From the NCBI GenBank assembly GCA_011109175.1, contig RDEW01000113.1:1-20649 (forward strand): a stretch of DNA of 20,649 bases. The letters run 5' to 3'. The first letter of the stretch is position 1, and every line of letters starts with the position of its first letter. Source of the stretch: Dicyema japonicum (Eukaryota; Dicyemida; Rhombozoa; Dicyemidae). Below the pieces are notes generated by a model. The model had not been told where the DNA came from, did not search any database, and saw only the letters and a list, made by a program, of their open reading frames with translations. The position numbers and the translations under genes were made by a program. Below are positions 1 through 9,109 of the stretch, piece by piece.

Positions 1-330
1 TAGTTTTACAGTTTTAATCAATCTCCATAAAAAGGAAGGTTTCTCCGTACAACCACGATGGGAGGATATTGGGGAGTGTTTAAAAGCTTTGAGAAGTCCA
101 ATTTAAGTTTTGATACTAGAGATTACCAAGTCCACTTGATGTGTGAATAAAAGGTGGGGATCCAGAATGACTCCCAAGATTAAAAATGTCTTCTTAATGG
201 GAATCAGTAATCGTATAATTTTACTGTAATGTTGTCCGTCAAAATATCGGGAATAACTAAGGAATTTGATCTTCACAAAGTACACAGTAATTCAAAATCA
301 GAGATTCTATCAGGATTGACTCAATTTATC
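1..330 (-). pseudogene. LINE reverse transcriptase fragment, thumb region, cut by the window edge
   Basis: The minus strand is open from 285 to 103 and reads on past a TAA just below 103 to the left edge. It contains KIKFLSYSRY, then PIKKTFLILGVILDPHLLF, then VDLVISSIKT, then after the stop IGLLKAFKHS and FLWRLIKTVK. The order TKxKFLxFSR, YLGVxLDxxLxF, and LLRxIKxxV is what non-LTR RTs of the Jockey/CR1/I-like type show after the catalytic palm. Above 285 the likely continuation is in another frame, so there is at least one frameshift as well as the stop. The rest of the element, further downstream in its own direction, lies outside the window. This is a dead copy; the clade is not resolvable by eye. 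Confidence 0.62.
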
Positions 331-504
331 CCTGTGTGTGGGTTCCGCAACGTGTATTGTTAAAAATTCGAAAAGGAAAAAGTACTGTGATATTGGAGGT
401 CGGTTCACCTTCAGCATATCTCCGTTGAGATGTCTGGTGTGCTTGTCCCTAGCACAACAAAGTTTATCGAGCGGGTTGCATAGTTAAGGAAGGGGGAGCT
501 AAAG

Positions 505-570
505 TTGGGCTCGTAATCATGAGAGGTAACTCCTATTACGTGCTCAATGCCTGCAGCCCATAATGGAGAC
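505..570 (-). repeat. Fragment of the repeat family seen at 4429-5092 and 18715-19035
   Basis: This 66-bp stretch matches the plus strand around 5015-5073, including atcatgagaggtaactcc and ataatggagacc, with scattered substitutions. It is shown as minus because the longer copy is oriented like the minus-strand LINE tail at 4103-4428. No target-site duplication or coding frame is visible. A loose pol III A-box-like string (gttgcatagttaagg, about 474) lies just upstream, too weak to call. Confidence 0.5.
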
Positions 571-892
571 CTAAATGGCGACCGAAATGAGAAAAAATAT
601 AATAATACTCTCTACTTTAGTTAAACTGACAGCTCAGGAGATTAAAACTATGAAACTATTCTTAATTGTCTTGTCGGATATGTCTTCCAAAATCATTTTT
701 ACAAAAAAAAGATCGTATCGTTAAGTCAACTTTTGCAAGAATTGTATAGTGAGATATTATGAGTTTCCAATAAGTCTGTCAAATAAAGAAGCTTGCGTCA
801 AGTAAAATGAGTCTTGATAGAATTTATAATGGCAATATCCATGGGTTAAAGGAAACACGTATTATTTTTAGAAAGAAACAATATTTTGATAC
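571..892. other. AT-rich stretch without recognisable features
   Basis: I see no long open frame, tRNA-like box, strong hairpin or repeat shared with the rest of the window. Confidence 0.5.
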
Positions 893-1120
893 ATTCTGTG
901 CAGACGAGTGACGCCGTCATCAGTGGATACTCACTGCGGAACTGGATTGTCTAGAAAGGACACTCACACAAGAAAAGAAAAAAAATGTGAAGATCATTCC
1001 TTGTTCTACGTTTAGTTAAAATTAACTGTTCTTTACTTGAATAAAATGTGTGTCCTGCCTATGCGGAGCTATAAATATTATGGCTCTCGTGAAAAGGCTA
1101 TTATTATTATTCTGTGCAGA
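893..1120 (+). mobile_element. SINE copy 1: 5'-truncated, with perfect 12-bp target-site duplications
   Basis: The body (905-1108) matches SINE copies at 4481-4817 (reverse) and 17696-17985, from the block around cactgcggaactggattg through tcctgcctatgcggagcta. It lacks the tRNA-like head. It ends in aaaaggcta followed by a (TTA)n run. The same 12 bases, attctgtgcaga, lie immediately before (893-904) and after (1109-1120) the body. 5' truncation, a microsatellite 3' tail and a 12-bp direct duplication together are the signature of LINE-driven target-primed reverse transcription. It has no coding capacity and probably no promoter, because the A and B boxes are missing. Confidence 0.85.
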
Positions 1121-1740
1121 GCAGTAATCAACCTACTAAAAAATTGATTATTCGATAAGATTCCTCTAGAATCTATCTCCATCCATTTGGCCTATCATCC
1201 AAGCTGTTCATGATCATAATATGATCTATAGTCATAATTTCAAAAACATCTATCATTTCAATCAGCTAACTGTTGTCACAAAATAGCATCATTTTCTTTA
1301 TAATTTACAATTTGAGTTTTTTATTGATAGTAAGGTGAGTATAGCGTCCACGAAAAGCATTGGAAGACATGGGTTAATAAAATTATTATTAAAAATTAAA
1401 TCTTCGATCCATATAAAAACTACAGATAACAAAATTTGAAGTGAATTGTATTATCTGTTTATTATAAACTTATTTTACTCAAGTGCACATGAGAACTTAA
1501 TAAATGTCTAAACAGAAGACTTGCCTGACCGTTTCTTGTTTATATATGGTAGAAGAGTACACAGTGAGCGTCGTCCTGAGTGACCTTACTGAGCATCTGT
1601 GCATCGTTGGAAAGTATAAGGGCAATAAACTTGTTAATGCATATAATTTCATAAAAAAATAATTAAATATTTAATTAAAGAATTCATATTTTGGATTCAA
1701 AGTGTGAGTTGGCATGGGACATTCAGCTAAAATTTTAAAA
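1121..1740. other. AT-rich stretch, nothing recognised
   Basis: No coding frame with recognisable motifs, no tRNA-like boxes and no repeat shared with other parts of the window were seen. Confidence 0.45.
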
Positions 1741-1878
1741 ACTCCAGTGGAGTAGGGGAGAGCAAATGATCCTTTTTCGTGCCGGCCTGGCACTGGGCAC
1801 CACCTAGAAAGGTGGATCACATGACTCCACTCTAATAGGAAGAGAGGGGAGAAACAGACAAGCAAACAGAAAACTTCA
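1741..1878 (-). repeat. Family 2 short interspersed repeat, copy a (3'-truncated)
   Basis: Read on the minus strand, this copy runs from tgaagttttctg to actccactggagt and matches 2196-2320 at roughly 85-90% by eye, including the GC-rich core with cgtgccggcctggcactggg. It ends before the 3' part that is present in copies b and c. An open frame on the minus strand here (1671-1901) is a by-product of the repeat and resembles no protein I know. Confidence 0.75.
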
Positions 1879-2194
1879 GCACGATAACATTGAATAAGCA
1901 AATGAAAATATTTAAATTTATAAAATTACATTACGAATAGATTTAACTATTATAACTCACTCAATAAGTTTTTTATAATTATTTTATTTTTAAATTCAAA
2001 TCATATGATTTCTATTGGAGGTAGTGAAGATTTGGACTTTTCTGTATTTATTGCTATAAAATAGTGTATACCCGAAAGTGATAATCTTTTTGACTCTTAT
2101 ATGGAAGTAAAAGCTTATATCATTTACTAGATCGTGAATAATACATTTCCTGAACTATTAAGTCTTTAATCAATTAGCTACGTGGTTAATCGGT

Positions 2195-2470
2195 TGAAGT
2201 TTTCTGCTTGCTTGTCTTTTCACATTAGAGTGGCGTCATGTGATCCACCTGTCTAGGTGACGCCCAGTGCCAGGCCGGCACGAAAAAGGATCATTTGCTC
2301 TTCCCCACTCCACTGGAGGGGTTTCCACAACTGCATGTAATGGACCTCTTACCTTTTATGCTCATTCCGGATGGACTCTGTTTCTGTAGAAGTGGAAACT
2401 GGATACACTTAATTAGTTGTTTACTTTAACTTCTTTCTCGGTGTATCCGGGGTTAATAAATAAATAAATT
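2195..2470 (+). repeat. Family 2 short interspersed repeat, copy b (longest copy)
   Basis: About 275 bp, ending in a conserved 3' block (aacttctttctcggtgtatccggggtt) followed by a short aataaataaataaa-type tail. The tail and the family's copy number in this window suggest a retroposed element, either a SINE or the 3' UTR of a LINE. The sequence just before it (tagctacgtggttaatcgg, about 2175) is weakly like a pol III A box, but I find no convincing B box, so tRNA origin is unproven. With copy a it forms an inverted pair spaced about 320 bp apart. Copy c at 10421-10640 confirms the boundaries and tail. Confidence 0.72.
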
Positions 2471-2925
2471 AAGTAACGTTGAAAATTTGATAGAACAAAA
2501 AACGTCCAACGAAGAGTTTGAATTTGACTTTCCGAGAGAAAAGCTGCCTATAATACAATATTAATTTAAACTGTTTGCCATGCTTTATATTTTCAAGCAA
2601 TTCCTTGAAAGCTGACTACTCCGTTCATATTGAAAAACACACGTGTTTTAACCGTCATTGGATTATGTTCAATCGATGGTTGGTTTGATTGTATATTCAA
2701 GTATTACCATCAGATTTGATATCATTGGTGATATTTCTAAATTTTTTAAAAATCCACGCCAAATCTCAGTCACTTGGTCATTCGTGGACGAATTAGTAGT
2801 TGGAAGGGAGATTTGACTGGTATCATCACTCAGAAGATATAGCATTGTGTTTATAAAAATAATTTTTAATTCAATAATCCCCTTGTGTCAGCCAGATGAA
2901 GAGTACCCAAAGATCTGAGTGCGAT

Positions 2926-3017
2926 TTGGCCGTTGGTTTTCGTTTTAGTTAAAGTCACGTGGGATTGATCTTAGTGAGAATTATTAATAAAAATTCCTAG
3001 AATTGAAGAGATAAATT
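2926..3017 (+). repeat. Repeat shared with 9110-9205
   Basis: Both copies share ccgttggtt / tcgttggtt, ttttagttaaagtcacgtg / ttttagttatagttacgtg, and tagaattgaagagat, in the same order and orientation, at about 75% identity by eye. No coding signal is evident. The flanks differ, so the match marks the limits of an old repeat fragment. Confidence 0.6.
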
Positions 3018-4100
3018 TGAAGAGTTTCTCTAGCCTAATCACTGCGGCTTCCGGACAGAAAATCTACATGCCTAACTAACAATTCTGTGACTTGGGGCAT
3101 TTTTGAGAGTGAGCTAGAAAAACTGAAATCTCCAATGAAATCAACTCCGACAAGTGTTTAGAATTCTTTACCAAAGAAAATCAACAACTCAAAACTATAT
3201 GATATTGCACATTGCCAGAAATTATCTACATATATAAAAGTGGATGGAAATTGTCACATTCTACGCTTGGAAAATTGATTCCCGGCAAATGATAAATACG
3301 TACTTTAATTGCTGTGGAATTGGTGGTTTCCGTGAAAGACTGACAACTAAATTACCCATAGTTCAGAATAAGAACATCTCAAACTTGGTCTGAGGTCGGA
3401 GAACGATTTAGATTCACTAAGGACTAAGGCAAGGAATAGAAATCACTGGATCGTTTAGCATAGTTGTTAACAAATGAACACACCACAAGAGAAAACTATA
3501 ACTATTGTTTTTTAACTGTGCTATTATAAGCTTATTTATTAAAATTTAAATCGATTTCAGATTCGAAATCCACAAATCATGTTGAACTTAACATATTGCT
3601 ACCACCTTTATTCCGTAGACATACTATTGCATATTGGAAGATTATTATACAAATAACAACTTAGAATTTCATCATATATATTTCTAGATGTAAGAAAGAC
3701 ACCTATCATGGATGTGTGTCGTAGTGTGTAATAAGACAAGAATGGAACTAAAATCAGTCGTCTTAAATAAAAGTTCGTTGATTAAAATCCACATGTATTG
3801 GTCTCGTTATTCTTCAAACAATTCAGTGACATGAACTAGTCCACATATGTCTGAGACCTTCAGCTGTTTGTAGTTCAAAATTTCTGAAGAGTATTAAAAT
3901 GCACTCAAATCGCTATTGTTTTTAACATACCTTGACTACAATTCGGATTGACTTTCGAACTTTAGATGGAATTCTTTTTTCTTTTTTTTGATTATTTTAA
4001 TATCTTAAAAAGTTAATTCTAATTAAAATGTTCTCTATCCAATTCTACGCTCATACTATTCACTTAAATTTCTTCATACTTAGACCGAGAGTAAATATTT
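3018..4100. other. Long AT-rich stretch without recognised features
   Basis: Only short open frames occur. A weak A-box-like string (tttagcatagttgttaac, about 3457) resembles one at 14387, but neither has a partner B box. No duplicated block was detected. Confidence 0.45.
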
Positions 4101-4102
4101 TT

Positions 4103-4428
4103 TTATCCCTTCATTAAGTTTATCATAACGCCACGAACGTCGACTTCGTTCCTATATGATACAATCATACTCTCCAAAGTCTTTTTGATTACCAGAGATT
4201 GAACATACGCATACGTTTTTTCACTTATATTCAAAAATCTGGCATACCTCCACGAATGTGAAGTCACTAGACCATCCCAAGTGAGTACAATCGGGACAAT
4301 CTTGACCTCTGAGTGGTGTATCAACTCTAGATTTTTGGAATGAAGGTCATACTTACTCAGCTTTTTGCATTCCACCTGTTGTAGATTTTGGGAAGGAACT
4401 CCATTTGCTCAAAAAAGAAAGAAAGTCA
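4103..4428 (-). pseudogene. C-terminal tail of a non-LTR retrotransposon ORF (copy A)
   Basis: The minus strand is open from a TGA just above 4409 down to 4103 and reads ECKKLSKYDLHSKNLEL, then VKIVPIVLTWDGLVTSH, then EKTYAYVQSLVIKKTLES. The pattern ExxxKYxxL, VxxVPxVxTWDGxV, AYxQSxVxKKTLES is one I associate with the region after RT in some non-LTR elements. Copies at 8730-8920 and 16832-17152 share it, which confirms a common coding origin. It begins at a GTG with no ATG and has no RT in frame, so it is a remnant. Its upstream neighbour in the element (4429-5092) is interrupted by a SINE. The exact clade is uncertain. Confidence 0.6.
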
Positions 4429-4480
4429 ATTATCGCAGAAGATTCTTGTATTTTTTACTCGAAAAGATTTGAACTAGAAT

Positions 4481-4817
4481 AATAATAATAATAATAATAA
4501 AGCCTTTTCACGAGAGCCATAGTATTTTATAGCTCCGCATAGGCAGGACACACACTTTATTTAAGTAAAGAACAGTTAATTTTAACTAATCGTAGAACCA
4601 AGGAATGATCTTCACTTCTTTTTTTTTCTTTTCTTGTGTGAGTGTCCTTTCTAGACAATCCAGTTCCGCAGTGAGTATTCACTGATGACGGCGTCACTCG
4701 TCAAACCATTTTCTGCATCGTAGATGCGTGGAACCTTCCACCAGGTGAACAGCAGCGAGATTCGAACCCGTAGCCTAAGCCACTTAAGCCCGACACCTAA
4801 CCACTAAGCCACCCGCT
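4481..4817 (-). mobile_element. SINE copy 2: full-length, tRNA-headed, with TTA tail
   Basis: In reading direction it begins agcgggtggcttagtgg, has an A box (TGGCTTAGTGG, complement of 4801-4811) and a B box (GGTTCGAATCT, complement of 4758-4768), then a tRNA-unrelated body and a (TTA)n tail at 4481-4501. It is 337 bp long. The duplicated target is ctagaat, at 4474-4480 and 4818-4824. The boundary is independently confirmed by the uninterrupted paralogous site at 18984-18990. It is non-coding and would be transcribed by RNA polymerase III from the internal boxes and moved by LINE RT. The body contains aataaa near its 3' end. It is the most complete copy here. Confidence 0.88.
4745..4817 (-). 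promoter_or_regulatory. Internal pol III promoter (tRNA-like head) of SINE copy 2
   Basis: The A box and B box are 32 bp apart, which fits a tRNA-type type 2 promoter. The B box differs from GGTTCGANTCC by one base. The head is not an intact tRNA: acceptor pairing is not evident and the sequence runs straight into the SINE body. Confidence 0.7.
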
Positions 4818-5113
4818 CTAGAATCCTAGGCGTATATGAACATTTTCTTTGCTCTAAACCTCAAAAGCATCACTTAGTCCATGCCACGATACAATACAAG
4901 GACTTATATCCATTCTGAAATAAGTAGAAATTTCATAAACCTTACAACTAATAACCATTTGGTTAACAAAAGGGTGAACTAAAAATAACGCATTGGCTTT
5001 TCCAGAAGATTGGACTCGCGATCATGAGAGGTAACTCCCATTTGTGCTCAAAACCTACAGGCAATAATGGAGACCGGTCATGACAACTATTCTTTCTAAA
5101 TTAAGAATTTTGA

Positions 5114-5605
5114 TTCAAAACACGAATATGTAAATATTTTGTTTACATTTCAACAACAACTAAGAATCTTGTTATTTATGTTTCCGGCATGTCTCTGTTT
5201 TTTATATCGTTATAGTTATTTTTAGTATTTTGGTAAATTTAATTTCTCGGATCATTATTTTATTTTCATTAACAAATAAAAACGTATTAAATGTGGATGC
5301 CAATAAGTAATCCATATTTTGATTATTTTTATCATTTGTGAGAAAATATGATTAAATTCCGCACCTATCAAAAGTGAATCAATATGTATAGTTGTAAAAC
5401 TGCAAATTCAAATCTGGATGAAACATGATTGTAAAGCATTCGATTTTTATTTAAAACATAAATAAAGAACTGTATTCTGCTATATTGCATTTTTTCGATT
5501 GGTATTATTATTTATTTATCCTTCGTTTCAACATCTCCCTTGCCTACAATAAAAAATATTGAATTGTTTAAGACATTAAAGCTAAAACCTAATCAATCCA
5601 ATTTT
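5114..5605 (+). repeat. Repeat with an inverted partner at 15045-15526
   Basis: The plus strand here matches the minus strand of 15045-15526 over most of its length: caaaacacgaata, ttttggtaaatttaatttctcggatcatt, gaatcaatatgta, actgcaaattcaaatct, gattgtaaagcattcga, and later ctacaataaaa. A short part (aaatctg...gcattcg) occurs again at 20083-20118. Each long copy carries an internal weak direct repeat, an aaaacaYgaata motif at about 5117 and again at about 5453. There is no coding signal or tRNA-like head. The class is unknown; a degraded DNA transposon or LINE UTR are both possible. Confidence 0.65.
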
Positions 5606-6318
5606 GAGATCCTTTTTTGTGTAACACTACATTATCTCAATTTTACTTTTTATGAAAACCGTGCTTTTTTCTTCCTTCGTTAAGAATGAGTTTAATATAG
5701 AATTTTCTAATGCAAAATAACGATGCAATATCGTAGAGCAACTTATATCATTATCCTTGCTTACTAATCATTTATGTATGAGAAATTATTTTTTCTCACT
5801 CTTCGCGAAATTATCCTCTACTTTTTGTATTTCTTCGTCCGAGACTCATCATTTCCTTCTAAAATAGAATTGAAAAACATGTTAAAATCTGTTAAATGTC
5901 TGTAACAATCGATTTTCCACAACATTTGATTCATTTACTTTACTTATGGTTTAAAATCTATCAGATTTCTTTTATTTCTTTCAACATAATTTTCTAGATG
6001 GTTAAGTATAGGTTAATTCATTTGGGAATTTAGAAATTCCTCATTTAATGTCCTTTCTTAGATCTAGGTATGATCTTCCATTGAAAATATAGTAATCTCA
6101 TCTAAGTTTAACTTTTCTGTGATAAAATTAAGAGTTTTTTGATTTAAGAAATTCTACTATAAACATAAGAAAACGGTTCATTCGCTGGGAATGTTAAAAT
6201 ATTAAACTGAAAGTACGCTGAAATTCTCCTTAATTGACGTTTATTCTCTCGCAAAGAGAGCTCAGGGGTTTTTGAACATTTTTTATGCTTCCTCAATAGA
6301 CTTGTTAATTTATTTCAG
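5606..6318. other. AT-rich stretch without recognised features
   Basis: No open frame with recognisable motifs and no strong shared repeat were seen. The last bases (ttaatttatttcag, ending 6318) look like a 3' splice site and are discussed with the next feature. Confidence 0.4.
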
Positions 6319-6584
6319 CAGGGTCAGGAACGATTATGTATTCAGAGTTTTTATATTTTTTGCACTTCATGACAGACACAAGACCAACCACCATGATCTT
6401 TAAGAGGATGCACTCATCAGGTGAGTTACTGCAGACAACTCCCGGCTGAATTCCACACGTAGTTAATAATGCCTCTCTTTTATTCGCAGATCGGACATGT
6501 ACGCGTAGTCCTCTATACTTGTCAAGCCATAAAATCAATGGCATCTTACTTACACGACTCAAGGTCGATTCTCCTCATAATTGA
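6319..6584 (+). pseudogene. Possible two-exon coding remnant with a 69-bp intron
   Basis: A good 3' splice site (tttatttcag, ending 6318) is followed by a stop-free 102-bp exon, a strong donor (cag/gtgagt at 6421), a pyrimidine-rich acceptor (ctctcttttattcgcag ending 6489) and a second exon. Removing 6421-6489 joins a single frame of about 65 codons, reading TIMYSEFLYF, then FKRMHSSDRT, then HKINGILLTR, ending at TGA 6582-6584. Without splicing the frame hits stops. Base composition is richer in G+C than the flanks. I recognise no family. A competing open frame exists on the minus strand (6562-6305, 85 codons), so coding on either strand is unproven. Confidence 0.3.
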
Positions 6585-6601
6585 CGAGTACGTTCGAATT
6601 G

Positions 6602-6921
6602 AACATTGATGAGTCTGCAAATCAGACAGGCAGATCACAAGAGCAGGGTGACATACTTTCTCCTTAGTAACCTCAGCAAAATTATCTTTGTTTTCGAACA
6701 TTCCACAAGATTCAGTCATCAAGGGTCTGGTTGCACCAAGAACAGATTAATCCTCGCTCTCCTTTACATGTTTTATGCGCACTTCAAAGTGAAAAACATC
6801 TTAACATCTCGCTAGGTACCAACGTTCCACTAGTATTATTCAATTCTGCGATTATACCCAAAAGATTGTTTTTTAAATTGCGAATAACCTTGAGCCAAAG
6901 TGATGAATTTTTTATATAGCG
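6602..6921 (+). other. Weakly open plus-strand stretch, possible continuation of a decayed coding element
   Basis: One plus frame runs from NIDESANQTG to SQSDEFFI at about 6919 with a single stop, and two other frames are also open for 60 or more codons. The segment 6714-6752 recurs at 20358-20397. In that shared piece the frame reading DSVIKG and APRTD is preserved and two of the differences are synonymous, which hints at a coding ancestor. No protein family is recognised. Confidence 0.25.
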
Positions 6922-7914
6922 CACTGGTGTCATCTTCAACCTTGGCCCTGGTAAACTGTACTTCAACTTTTCAAGATGTATCTTCTCTAATAATTATAAC
7001 AACAGAGATCACGTTTACACAGAGACAGAGATCACTAATCACGTGATCCCAGCACGCTCTTGAAAGGATTTCATCTTCCGATGCTTTTCCCTGATTATTG
7101 TGAGAGGAAACACTGTTCAATTATAGATAGAAATATTAATTAATTTATTTTATTTGTTTTTAAAAATTGTTTTACAATATGGCGAACCTACTGATACATT
7201 ATTGGTTTATTTGGCGTGTAGTTTGACACGTTGTTGTGGTCCCTTTGTTTGTTTCACATTTATCGTCTTTTCCTGTTTATTGTAATATATTTTCTTATAT
7301 ATTAGATTAATGGATAATCAAATAGTGTTGAAGACAGTTATCAAAATATCTAAATATATATATTTCGGTAACCTATAAATATGGATTATTCTCCACTATT
7401 TGATTTTTCTATACTTATTGTGCAATTATTTTTTGGAATTTTATTGTAATATTTTGGAAAATGATCATTATTACGAAAACTTTGATTATTTAGAAAAGAA
7501 ATATTGTAGTTTTGGATGAATCGTGCTTTTATTTGACCAAGCCATAGCTAAAGAGCAATTAATCAATCAATTTTTATTCAATCATTATTCGTAATTGATT
7601 GTGTAATTTGAAAAGCAATGTTTTGAATTATATAAACTCAATATGAATGACAGAAAAGAACGTCCATATTGACTTATCTATCAGGTTTTGAGTAAACTAA
7701 CATTCAGATTTATTTACGTACAATTTGAATGGAAAATTGAGGCCTATACCTCCCTGACTGTTATCAATCAAATTGCAACACGAAGGATGTTTTAAGCGCA
7801 TAGCTGAATGTAAAAATAGATCCCAACCCTTTCGAAACTAACAAGAATATACTGCCAAACCTCTCCAAAATATCAAGGATTCTGACGGACCAGGAAATTC
7901 CGTAATAATACCAA
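6922..7914. other. AT-rich stretch without recognised features
   Basis: Contains a short doubled motif (cagagatcac twice between 7003 and 7034) and a 10-bp palindrome (atcacgtgat, about 7039). No coding frame or larger repeat was detected. Confidence 0.4.
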
Positions 7915-8057
7915 GTTATCGGAAACAGATCAATTCTATTTGCTTTACTTCATTGATTTGTGTTCTTGGCGAAACATTTTCATGTATGACTTCAAATGAA
8001 CCTTTTTTTCCATTTTGTCCGGTGAAAAAAGATCACATGAATCTTATTTCTGATTCG
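7915..8057 (+). repeat. 143-bp direct repeat, first copy
   Basis: Matches 8966-9107 in the same orientation at more than 90% by eye, from gttatcggaaacagatcaat to aatcttatttctgattc. Flanks on both sides differ. No open frame or terminal inverted repeat is visible. It may be a fragment of an unclassified element or a segmental duplication. Confidence 0.75.
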
Positions 8058-8729
8058 TGTTACCAGAAGAAATACCACCCAGATATTTTCCATGCTAAGT
8101 AACAGAAGATATATGTAGCCATTCCTATAGTAGTCTCAACAGGGGACTTATTCTGAAGACGACATTTATTCAGTCTACTTGACGAGGAGTGAATTACAGG
8201 CTAGACTCGATTTTGTAAACAGTTTAGACTTTTTTAATTTCTAGTTGTCATTTTGATTATGCAAATTATCCATCATTTTTGGAATGAAGAAGTCGAGTCC
8301 CTGATGGGAGCTCTAAAGAACCCAGTTCTAGGGATCTCTGAACTGAATGTCAATTTGGGGAAATTTTACATGGAATTTATTCCTAATGATAGAGGAAATT
8401 TTGGATAAACCCGCCGATTATCTGAATCGAATCGATTAATTGTCCATTAGTTTTTGGATGTAACTGAGAATTCAATCACAACTCTCATAGTTTCTATTCC
8501 CCAGTTTCCTGAATGATGGCATTTACTCTATCAACAAAAAATTTCATTCTAATTTATTTTTAATAAAATCAATGGATTTTTGGTTTATTTTCACTTTTTA
8601 ATGGTTTTATTAGTCAATTAGACAAAGGTAACAAATCAAAGACCAGTTGTAAGAAAAGCCAGACATTTTCGTTTACAACAATTTCAAAAATGAAATAACG
8701 CTAATTGAAGTGGTATTACGTCTAGGATC
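8058..8729. other. AT-rich stretch without recognised features
   Basis: Nothing beyond short open frames was seen. No tRNA-like boxes and no matches to other repeats in the window. Confidence 0.4.
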
Positions 8730-8920
8730 ATTGAGATCGAGAAGTGCGACTCACGATTGTTAAGTAAAGATTATGACCTGGGATGGAGTTGTGTCGAAAT
8801 GCTTAATAATTATATGGATAAGCTATCATCCATTGAAGGAGCAACGAGGACTTATATCCATCAGTTGTGTTGAAAAGGAATCTCGAAAGCATGCAAATAG
8901 AAGACAAGCACGTGATGAAC
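8730..8920 (+). pseudogene. Frameshifted C-terminal tail of a non-LTR retrotransposon ORF (copy B)
   Basis: Reading across frames gives IEIEKCDSRLLSK, then VKIMTWDGVVSK (from about 8770), then EGATRTYIHQLC, and after a frameshift VLKRNLESMQIEDK. The same blocks occur in the same order in the tail at 4103-4428 (ECKKLSKYD, VLTWDGLVTS, KTYAYVQSLV, KKTLES) and at 16832-17152. At least two frameshifts and one in-frame stop make it dead. Only the end of the element is present; no RT lies in this orientation nearby, which fits a 5'-truncated insertion. No clear target-site duplication was found. Confidence 0.55.
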
Positions 8921-8934
8921 CTATGCTTTTGATC

Positions 8935-8966
8935 AGCTTGTAGAGTGGCTTGAGCTTGTAGAGTGG
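8935..8966 (+). repeat. Short 14-bp direct repeat at the edge of the 143-bp repeat
   Basis: agcttgtagagtgg occurs twice within 32 bp, the second copy ending where the repeat at 8966-9107 begins. This may be a local slippage product or a junction scar from the insertion of the 143-bp block. Confidence 0.5.
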
Positions 8967-9107
8967 TTATCGGAAACAGATCAATTCTATTCGCTTTACT
9001 TCATTGATTTGTCTTCTTGGTGAAACGTTTTCATCTATGACTTCAAATGATCCTTTTTTCCATTTTGTCCTGTGACAAAAAGATCACATGAATCTTATGT
9101 CTGATTC
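8966..9107 (+). repeat. 143-bp direct repeat, second copy
   Basis: Same block as 7915-8057, about 1.05 kb downstream. Its right end abuts the repeat at 9110-9205, which has its own partner at 2926-3017. The order of the pieces therefore differs between loci, as expected for nested or rearranged fragments. Confidence 0.75.
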
Positions 9108-9109
9108 AT

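Larger units (their letters stand above)
4429..5092 (-). repeat. LINE-associated repeat, copy A, interrupted by a SINE
   Basis: With the SINE (4481-4817) removed, this block matches 18715-19035 on the opposite strand nearly end to end, from atagttgtcatgaccgg to ttctgcgataat, with small indels. It lies directly upstream, in reading direction, of the LINE tail at 4103-4428. A 41-bp part (around 4990-5030) also occurs at 13430-13475, directly upstream of an RT remnant in the same orientation, so the block is probably an inner piece of the same LINE family. A frame starting ESNLLEK can be read in both places. Confidence 0.7.

Noticed and set aside
1671-1901. Minus-strand open frame over the family 2 repeat
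   Set aside because: Arises from a non-coding interspersed repeat; the other copies do not preserve the frame.
1741-2330. Terminal inverted repeats of a DNA transposon
   Set aside because: A third copy (10421-10640) occurs alone with a retroposon-like tail, so the inverted pair is two independent insertions or a duplication.
4745-4817. Functional tRNA gene
   Set aside because: A and B boxes are good but there is no acceptor stem and the sequence continues into a SINE body present in three copies.
6305-6562. 85-codon minus-strand open frame
   Set aside because: Starts at TTG, shows no family motif and overlaps a plus-strand region with good splice signals. Kept only as a competing explanation.
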